Of a DNA stretch of 5,800 nucleotides, positions 1 to 4,444 are shown piece after piece; the stretch's first letter is position 1, and each line of letters begins with the position of its first letter. Under the pieces are notes generated by a model that ran no database searches, was not told the origin of the DNA, and saw only the letters and a program-made list of their open reading frames with translations. This DNA comes from JBNKDD01 sp050288085 (GTDB lineage: Bacteria; Chloroflexota; Anaerolineae; Aggregatilineales; UBA3940): contig JBNKDD010000335.1 of assembly GCA_050288085.1 (NCBI GenBank), forward strand, positions 1 to 5,800, in the 5' to 3' direction. The position numbers and the translations under genes were made by a program.

Positions 1-447
1 ACCTAATGCTATGGCCCGCCCTGCGACTAATTGTTCTTCTTGCCAATCCAGATATAAGTGTTCAGCACCCGCTTCGATCAATTCTTTACCCAGGTCATCT
101 ACGCTCTGGGAAAAAATAGGTTCTGGCTGCGAAGCATCAACTAACAATGCGCCGTCGGCATCATAGATTTTGAGCAGTGTGACATTATCATTTGCGCTAA
201 CAACTGTTGCTATATCGACCAGTTCGTCAAGTTCCAGGCGATAGAGATTGTCACGCATGGTGAGCGATAGCGTTTCCAGGAGCAGGTCTGACTGACTTTC
301 CAATTCTTGCCGGAACCTGTCTTGCTCAAGGTGCGTGGTTGGGATAGTCAACGCTAGGACAACTGCTACGATCAACAAGCTGATCAGGCCGGTTAACTTG
401 CTGGCAAGGGGCAGATCTCTTACCGTTTTGACGAACCTTTTCATCAT
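1..447 (-). CDS. Membrane-anchored sensor protein, N-terminal part (likely signal-transduction receptor; output domain outside window)
   Basis: This is the first 149 codons of a gene that runs off the left edge, so its stop and C-terminal half are missing. The protein begins MMKRFVKTVRDLPLASKLTG, a basic cytoplasmic tail. One hydrophobic helix follows (about residues 18-35, GLISLLIVAVVLALTI). The rest is a soluble extracytoplasmic region starting with a helix rich in Glu/Gln/Leu and continuing into a mixed segment containing VTLLKIYDADGALLVDAS. This layout is typical of the sensor half of histidine kinases, adenylate/diguanylate cyclases and chemoreceptors; a second helix and HAMP domain would be expected further on, but that is inference. 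The ATG at 447 is chosen because a strong ribosome binding site lies 5 nt upstream; an ATG at 444 is also possible. The gene follows the PhnD-like lipoprotein gene by 12 nt in the same reading frame, so the two are almost certainly co-transcribed and probably translationally coupled. The output type cannot be determined from this window. Confidence 0.8.
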   Translation of the reverse strand, partial: MMKRFVKTVRDLPLASKLTGLISLLIVAVVLALTIPTTHLEQDRFRQELESQSDLLLETLSLTMRDNLYRLELDELVDIATVVSANDNVTLLKIYDADGALLVDASQPEPIFSQSVDDLGKELIEAGAEHLYLDWQEEQLVAGRAIALG

Positions 448-452
448 CGAAA

Positions 453-461
453 CCACCCCCT
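453..461 (-). promoter_or_regulatory. Ribosome binding site of the sensor gene, overlapping the upstream stop codon
   Basis: On the minus strand the sequence reads AGGGGGTGG, a close match to the anti-Shine-Dalgarno complement, ending 5 nt before the ATG at 447. It overlaps the TAG stop (460-462) of the PhnD-like gene, so ribosomes finishing that gene sit on the start region of the next one. This supports translational coupling and fixes the sensor start. Confidence 0.7.
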
Positions 462-1410
462 ATGGCTGTGGGATACTTTGAACGATATCCATCATTTCTC
501 GCATGCGGTCTTGGGCAGCTTCGATCCCTTGGGGGAATTCATCAAACTGGCTCGTCTGAAACGCTTCTAATGCAGTCTGGCTTTCTTCGCCTTCATCTCT
601 GTCCATAGCGATCAACAACGCTTTGATAGCTTCAAGATAGTCAGGGTCGAGATCCGGTCCGGCGACCACTACCTGCCGAGGAACAGTTTCGGTATGGGTT
701 AACACAACCAGCTTCTCCCGAACCTCTTCAGGTAGAGCAACCTCGAAATTATAGTCATCAGTTGCTCCAGCATCGACCAGCCCACTCAATACCCATTGCA
801 AGGTATTCTCATCATCGTAGCTGAAAACAAACCCAACCTCATTGCCACTGACCGAATCGCTGTAGGTTCCCCTGCCCACCAGGTCTAATCCCTGTTCAGT
901 CATGTATACCGCAGGCAGCAGATATCCAGATGTCGAGAAAGGATTATCGAATGCGATCTTATGCCCAGGGAGATCATCCAGAGAAGTGATCCCGCTTTCG
1001 GCGCTGGCAAATATCACGCTGTAATATTCCTCTACGCCAAAGCGCCACCGCCGCAAAATTGGTTGTCCACCTGATGCATCACTAACCAGCGTCGCCGGAT
1101 AGACACTGTCGAAGTAAAGATCGACTTCGCCATCTTTGAGAAGCTGGATCATTTCATCGGCGTTAGCTACTATTCTGACCTGGCCTTCCGTTATGCCATA
1201 TTCACCCAGCCGAGCAGCCAGATAATCGGCCAGGGGTTGTGTGCCTTCGATCACCTCACCGGGGTCGTCGGAGATATCGCCCAGTACAATCGCCCTACCT
1301 TCTGCTGCGGTTGGCACAGCTTCTTCGGTTGGTATGTCAGCAGCACTAGAACAGGCTGCCAGGGTCAGAATGCTGATGCTGATAAGAATCAATGACTTCC
1401 GATAGAGCAT
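460..1410 (-). CDS. PhnD-like phosphate/phosphite/phosphonate-family substrate-binding lipoprotein
   Basis: The 316-residue protein is predicted to be a lipid-anchored extracytoplasmic solute-binding protein. It has a signal peptide with a lipobox, LAAC at residues 17-20, with Cys20 as the modified residue, then a low-complexity linker. The mature part follows the two-lobed PhnD/SsuA-like fold. Visible landmarks are VDLYFDSVYPATL at about 96-108, the family-typical STSGYLLPA at about 159-167 in the ligand cleft, and GLVDAGATDDYNF at about 210-222, like the family's 'vDvGAt' element. Length is normal for the family. The gene lies directly before a membrane sensor gene with no permease or ATPase gene beside it in the window, so a role presenting ligand to that sensor is as likely as transport. 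The ligand is unknown; oxyanions such as phosphate, phosphite or phosphonates are what the family binds. The ATG at 1410 is preferred over the TTG at 1413 because GGAGGA lies 6 nt before the ATG and only 3 nt before the TTG. Confidence 0.88.
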   Translation of the reverse strand: MLYRKSLILISISILTLAACSSAADIPTEEAVPTAAEGRAIVLGDISDDPGEVIEGTQPLADYLAARLGEYGITEGQVRIVANADEMIQLLKDGEVDLYFDSVYPATLVSDASGGQPILRRWRFGVEEYYSVIFASAESGITSLDDLPGHKIAFDNPFSTSGYLLPAVYMTEQGLDLVGRGTYSDSVSGNEVGFVFSYDDENTLQWVLSGLVDAGATDDYNFEVALPEEVREKLVVLTHTETVPRQVVVAGPDLDPDYLEAIKALLIAMDRDEGEESQTALEAFQTSQFDEFPQGIEAAQDRMREMMDIVQSIPQP

Positions 1411-1416
1411 CAATTG

Positions 1417-1422
1417 TCCTCC
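1417..1422 (-). promoter_or_regulatory. Ribosome binding site of the PhnD-like gene
   Basis: The minus strand reads GGAGGA, 6 nt before the ATG at 1410. A TTG codon at 1413 is directly upstream and in frame, but it would leave only 3 nt of spacing, so the site decides in favour of ATG. Confidence 0.75.
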
Positions 1423-1470
1423 AGATAGATCTCACGACAATTACGTTTTCCCAGCATAAGCACCGATTCT

Positions 1471-1500
1471 ATCATAGTTCTAGAGGGTGCGCGTTAACAA
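1471..1500 (-). promoter_or_regulatory. Candidate housekeeping promoter for the PhnD-like/sensor operon
   Basis: In the 102-bp gap after the metalloprotease gene, the minus strand carries TTGTTA (1495-1500; 4 of 6 to the -35 consensus), an 18-bp spacer, and TATGAT (1471-1476; 5 of 6 to the -10 consensus). Transcription would start near 1464, giving an untranslated leader of about 54 nt. This suggests the two left-hand genes are expressed at least partly independently of the metalloprotease. The call rests on consensus matching by eye. Confidence 0.45.
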
Positions 1501-1512
1501 AAGACTTACACC

Positions 1513-2751
1513 CTACCCATCCACAATCACGGGAACGCCGTCTAGACTACCCTCAAGCGTAGTCAACCAGGCTGCAATCCAACCCTTGGTATTCTCATAC
1601 TCAATTAAAAACCAGGTGTTTTCAGGGTTACGTCCTTGAACGACAACCTTTGTATTTGGCGGCAAACTGCCCATCTCAGGATATTCGACATCTGGGCCAG
1701 ATCGGATTCGTAGTGCGACTTCGGCAGTAGCAGTTGCCATACTCGGCTCGGATGGGACATCAGGTTCAACCGGATCGGTAGGAGGAGCACCAGATCCATC
1801 GTTGTCAACAACCGGGATTGCATTCAAGTCTCCATCGATGGTGCCAAGCCATGCGGCTGCCCAACCACGAATTCCTTCATGCTCGACATATACCCAATCA
1901 CCGACGGCATCTCGCCCCAGGATGGGAGCAGTAGAACCGTCGGGGAGCGTCCCGACCTGGCTGTAATCGGTTGAGGGGCCGGAACGCAGTCGCAGTGTGT
2001 TGTTAGCTGTGATTGTTATTCCTTCTGGTTCGGCGGGGGGAGTTTGATTGTCTCCCTGGTCATTCTCGTCAGGAGGACCATATAAAGCCTGTATACCATC
2101 AATGTCATCCTGGTGCAGCCCACGAACACCCACGTATATTGGCCACATCAAAGCATCTGGGTTGTCAGTGTGATCCAACCCTAAGGCATGACCGCTCTCA
2201 TGGAGAACAACTGTAAAGAGATGAATCTGATCCTCGTTCTCCGGTATGTCAAGCACCCAGAATTCACCGTCATCAAGGATCATGTCACCGGCCAGATTGC
2301 CTAACCAAAAGTAGGGGAAGAACGTATAACCCAGATAGCCCCCCGGCCCATCCATCACGAAATCATCGGTTGACCAGGCTATATCAATATCGCCAGGACT
2401 AGCCACTTCATCAAGCGTAATCCCTGACACAGAATCCCATGTTTCCAGGGCATCCCGAACAACTTGTTGAGCCTGGGCACAATCCAGGCTGGTCGGGCAG
2501 TTATAAAAGCTATAGGTAACTTTATTCTCCTCCCACCGGGTTGCGATTGTATAACCTGACGCACCTTCAGGTACAATCCCAAGCTGGTCATAATAGATGC
2601 TAGATTCTGGCTGCTTAGTAGATTGATCTTCAAGGGAATCAGCACGAACTTCCTGGCTGACTAATAGAGCAGAAGCTATGACTGATCCAACGATCAATCC
2701 GGCTGCGAGCAGGTTTCTTAAACGAAGTTCTTTATGATCAGGTATACTCAT
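1513..2751 (-). CDS. Exported matrixin-type (M10) zinc metalloprotease homologue with two C-terminal SH3b domains
   Basis: The protein has 412 residues. A signal peptide (basic ELRLR, hydrophobic core about 13-31, likely cleavage after VRA at 35-37) sends it out of the cell. The catalytic domain spans about 68-226. It has the metzincin zinc motif HESGHALGLDH at 184-194 (His184, His188 and His194 as ligands, Glu185 as general base), a Met-turn ALMWP with Met202, and the family-typical end DDIDGIQALYG. A Cys85/Cys91 pair may form a disulfide. There is no PRCGxPD cysteine switch, and the short region before the catalytic domain is not a classical pro-domain. The histidines of the MMP structural-zinc site appear replaced (LGYTF and DMILDD in place of LAHAF and DAHFDD). 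Two SH3b domains (about 246-315 and 341-411) follow, joined by Pro/Asp/Glu-rich linkers; such domains often bind cell-wall peptides or polysaccharides. Substrate unknown. The ATG at 2751 has a modest AGGA 8 nt upstream. Confidence 0.88.
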   Translation of the reverse strand: MSIPDHKELRLRNLLAAGLIVGSVIASALLVSQEVRADSLEDQSTKQPESSIYYDQLGIVPEGASGYTIATRWEENKVTYSFYNCPTSLDCAQAQQVVRDALETWDSVSGITLDEVASPGDIDIAWSTDDFVMDGPGGYLGYTFFPYFWLGNLAGDMILDDGEFWVLDIPENEDQIHLFTVVLHESGHALGLDHTDNPDALMWPIYVGVRGLHQDDIDGIQALYGPPDENDQGDNQTPPAEPEGITITANNTLRLRSGPSTDYSQVGTLPDGSTAPILGRDAVGDWVYVEHEGIRGWAAAWLGTIDGDLNAIPVVDNDGSGAPPTDPVEPDVPSEPSMATATAEVALRIRSGPDVEYPEMGSLPPNTKVVVQGRNPENTWFLIEYENTKGWIAAWLTTLEGSLDGVPVIVDG

Positions 2752-2808
2752 CTTTTTGATCCTGGTTATAGTGGAAGCAGACAGTTGTTTATTTTGAAAA
2801 TTTATCTG

Positions 2809-2840
2809 TTTCCGTTGGAATAATAACTATTTCCAGTTGG
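2809..2840. repeat. Near-identical short direct repeat, candidate tandem binding site
   Basis: TTTCCGTTGG (2809-2818) and TTTCCAGTTGG (2830-2840) differ by one inserted A and start 21 bp apart, about two turns of the helix. Same-face spacing of this kind is common for tandem regulator sites. The first copy is also a small hyphenated palindrome (TTCC-GTT-GGAA, 2810-2820). With such short units, chance remains possible. Confidence 0.35.
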
Positions 2841-2843
2841 GTC

Positions 2844-2857
2844 ATTTGAATTCAAAT
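2844..2857. promoter_or_regulatory. Perfect 14-bp palindrome, candidate operator
   Basis: ATTTGAATTCAAAT reads identically on both strands. It lies 4 bp from the spaced near-repeat and roughly midway in the divergent gap, 93 bp from the metalloprotease start and 134 bp from the FGE-like start. A dimeric helix-turn-helix regulator could bind it and control both directions. There is no T-run and no loop, so it is not a terminator. No regulator gene is present in the window to pair it with. Confidence 0.4.
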
Positions 2858-2931
2858 CAGTTTCTGGCTTCGGAACAAGTATAGCATAGGCAAGGATGTA
2901 TCACTTCTTTGTTGTGGGCTGTTATTCTGGG

Positions 2932-2960
2932 TTGCCGCTTTGGATCGGTCGGGTTACCAT
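2932..2960 (+). promoter_or_regulatory. Weak candidate promoter for the FGE-like/malQ pair
   Basis: TTGCCG (2932-2937, 4 of 6 to -35) and TACCAT (2955-2960, 4 of 6 to -10) are separated by an ideal 17 bp. Transcription would start near 2967, giving a leader of about 24 nt with the ribosome binding site inside it. If this is right, the in-frame TTG at 2940 lies within the promoter and cannot be the translation start. Matches are only moderate. Confidence 0.3.
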
Positions 2961-2979
2961 CAGGTATCCTATCTGGCCT

Positions 2980-2985
2980 GGAGGG
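2980..2985 (+). promoter_or_regulatory. Ribosome binding site of the FGE-like membrane protein gene
   Basis: GGAGGG ends 5 nt before the ATG at 2991. The longer alternative start, TTG at 2940, has no comparable site upstream, so this site decides for ATG 2991. Confidence 0.7.
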
Positions 2986-2990
2986 AATAT

Positions 2991-4421
2991 ATGGATATTG
3001 AAGGGATGGAACGACGCTACGCAGCCTGGCGTTTACTTTACATCTCTGGCGAGATTACCTTTGCGGAGTTTGAGCAGCGCCTGGCCAACATGACGGTTCA
3101 AGATTCGAGTGGCAGCCTGTGGCGAATTGATGCAGAAAGCGGGCATTGGCAATGCTGGCAGGGTGGTACATGGATTGAAGCTGTACCTCTAACCGACCGG
3201 GAAGAACCGGCCAGGGAGGACGAGCACGACAGCGCCATCGACGCTGCTGCTGATGACGAAGTGATAGACATAGACGCTGTAGTTGATGTCCAAACAGAGC
3301 CACCTACAGATGAGCCGGTACGTATCGAGAAATCAACCCAGGCCGAAGACTCTGCACAATCCAAATTCTCGTGGTTTTCTGAAAACTGGGGATGGCTCGC
3401 AGTCGGGCTGGCCGGTGTGCTTCTGTTCGCTGCGATTGTCCTGCTGCTAACAACATTAGACAATGAGCAGCCGCGCGTGGCAGATTCGGAAACCGAGGCA
3501 GTAGGGCTTGAGCCGACTGTCCCCCAGGTGGATATCAGAATCCTACCCACAGCAACGGCAGCTCCGACATCTGTACCTGAAGAAGAAATATCATCCGGTG
3601 ATCTGCCGATGGTCCTGATCCCCGAAGGATCGTTCCAAATGGGGACGTCAGATCAAGAACTTATCGCTGCCTATAGAATGTGTGAGGCAGTCCTGGAAGG
3701 CCATGAATCGGAATGCGCCGACCAGGGTTTTGAAACAGAAATGCCTGCTAACGAAGTCACCGTTAACGCCTTCTATATCGATAAGTTTGAGATCACCAAT
3801 GCTCAATATGTCGAGTTCCTTAAAGATAGGCAAAACCGTCTTGAGGATGGTATTATTTGGTACGAAGACACCGACGAACGGGCACGTATCCAACTGACCA
3901 GCAGCGGCTGGCAGGTTGTCTCTGGGTTTGAAGATCACCCGGTCACCGAGGTAACCTGGTATGGTGCACGGGCCTATTGTCAATGGCGTGGAGGGCGTTT
4001 GCCAACTGAAGCCGAATGGGAAAAGGCTGCCCGGTGGAATCCTGAAACCGGTGAAGTAACGCTTTTCCCCTGGGGCGATGATCTCCCCAATCATACCCTG
4101 GCAAATTATGCAGGAGGTGTCAGCCGTACCGAACCGGTTGGCAGCTATCCGGCAGGAGAAAGTGCCATCGGTTTGCAGGATATGGCAGGCAATGTCTTTG
4201 AATGGGTGAATGATTGGCACGATCCCAATTACTTCTCTCTCGGCGATGTACTCAACCCACAAGGCCCTGATAGCGGGGCATTCAGGGTGATCAAAGGCGG
4301 GTCTTGGGGGGATTTCAACTTCCTGATCCGCTCGGCCAATCGTGGTGCGGTATCACCCGGCGTAGCCTATAATTTCATTGGCTTTCGATGCGTAGAAAAT
4401 GTAAGTGCGGAACAAGAATGA
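2991..4421 (+). CDS. Single-pass membrane protein with extracytoplasmic FGE-sulfatase (SUMF1/EgtB/PvdO-like) domain
   Basis: The protein has 476 residues from the ATG at 2991. Residues about 6-67 form a small module: a helical GEITFAEFEQRL stretch, similar in style to SHOCT-type oligomerisation motifs, then a Trp-rich segment SLWRIDAESGHWQCWQGGTW. A very acidic linker (about 70-115) leads to one transmembrane helix (about 132-156). A Thr/Pro-rich linker then joins the FGE-sulfatase domain (about 204-467), recognised by MVLIPEGSFQMG, FYIDKFEITNAQYVEF, HPVTEVTWYGARAYCQW, GRLPTEAEWEKAAR, GLQDMAGNVFEWVNDW, GGSW and GFRC. The expected topology is N-terminus in, FGE domain out. The catalytic cysteine pair of true formylglycine-generating enzymes, found just after GGS, is absent (GGSWGDFNFLIRSANRG), so sulfatase activation is unlikely. 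The fold may instead bind ligand or serve another reaction. An extra Cys pair (about 231 and 242) sits in a family-style insertion. The gene is followed after 23 nt by malQ and is probably co-transcribed with it. Confidence 0.85.
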   Translation: MDIEGMERRYAAWRLLYISGEITFAEFEQRLANMTVQDSSGSLWRIDAESGHWQCWQGGTWIEAVPLTDREEPAREDEHDSAIDAAADDEVIDIDAVVDVQTEPPTDEPVRIEKSTQAEDSAQSKFSWFSENWGWLAVGLAGVLLFAAIVLLLTTLDNEQPRVADSETEAVGLEPTVPQVDIRILPTATAAPTSVPEEEISSGDLPMVLIPEGSFQMGTSDQELIAAYRMCEAVLEGHESECADQGFETEMPANEVTVNAFYIDKFEITNAQYVEFLKDRQNRLEDGIIWYEDTDERARIQLTSSGWQVVSGFEDHPVTEVTWYGARAYCQWRGGRLPTEAEWEKAARWNPETGEVTLFPWGDDLPNHTLANYAGGVSRTEPVGSYPAGESAIGLQDMAGNVFEWVNDWHDPNYFSLGDVLNPQGPDSGAFRVIKGGSWGDFNFLIRSANRGAVSPGVAYNFIGFRCVENVSAEQE

Positions 4422-4431
4422 TCGAAGATGG

Positions 4432-4437
4432 AAAGGA
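4432..4437 (+). promoter_or_regulatory. Ribosome binding site of malQ
   Basis: AAAGGA ends 7 nt before the ATG at 4445, within the 23-nt gap after the preceding stop codon. The gap is too short to hold a terminator plus a promoter, which supports co-transcription. Confidence 0.6.
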
Positions 4438-4444
4438 TCGTTAG

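Larger units (their letters stand above)
2752..2990. other. Divergent intergenic regulatory region
   Basis: This is the 239-bp gap between the two divergent blocks. It is visibly richer in A and T than the genes around it, especially 2785-2860. It should hold the promoters for the metalloprotease (minus) and for the FGE-like/malQ pair (plus). It contains a perfect palindrome, a spaced near-repeat and one weak plus-strand promoter candidate, each listed separately. No strong minus-strand promoter could be picked out with confidence. The short open frame beginning with ATG at 2896 on the plus strand overlaps the real gene in another frame, has no recognisable features and is not called. Confidence 0.7.

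Noticed and set aside
460..1410. Assigning the gene symbol phnD and a phosphonate ligand
   Set aside because: The family is clear, but no phnC/phnE partners are in the window and the ligand-contact residues cannot be read reliably by eye, so the symbol would overstate the evidence.
1411..1512. Possible intrinsic terminator after the metalloprotease gene
   Set aside because: No GC-rich hairpin followed by a T-run on the minus strand was found. GTTAAC and CTAGAA-type palindromes here are too short and have no loop or U-tract.
2940..2990. Longer start (TTG at 2940) for the FGE-like protein, adding 17 residues
   Set aside because: It has no ribosome binding site and overlaps a promoter-like pair. 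The ATG at 2991 has GGAGGG at 5 nt, and the recognisable N-terminal module starts after it.
2896..3093. Open frame of 65 codons on the plus strand in the divergent gap
   Set aside because: It overlaps the well-supported gene starting at 2991 in another frame, and its translation shows no domain or plausible composition.
3098..3550. 150-codon open frame on the minus strand
   Set aside because: Its translation is Ser/Ala-rich low complexity, the antisense shadow of the acidic linker coding region of the real gene.
3648..4262. 204-codon open frame on the minus strand
   Set aside because: It lies wholly inside the FGE domain coding region. Its translation has no recognisable motif, while the plus-strand frame has all the family motifs.
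2991..4421. Calling the protein a sulfatase-activating formylglycine-generating enzyme
   Set aside because: The two catalytic cysteines expected after GGS are absent and no sulfatase gene is nearby, so only the fold-level name is justified.
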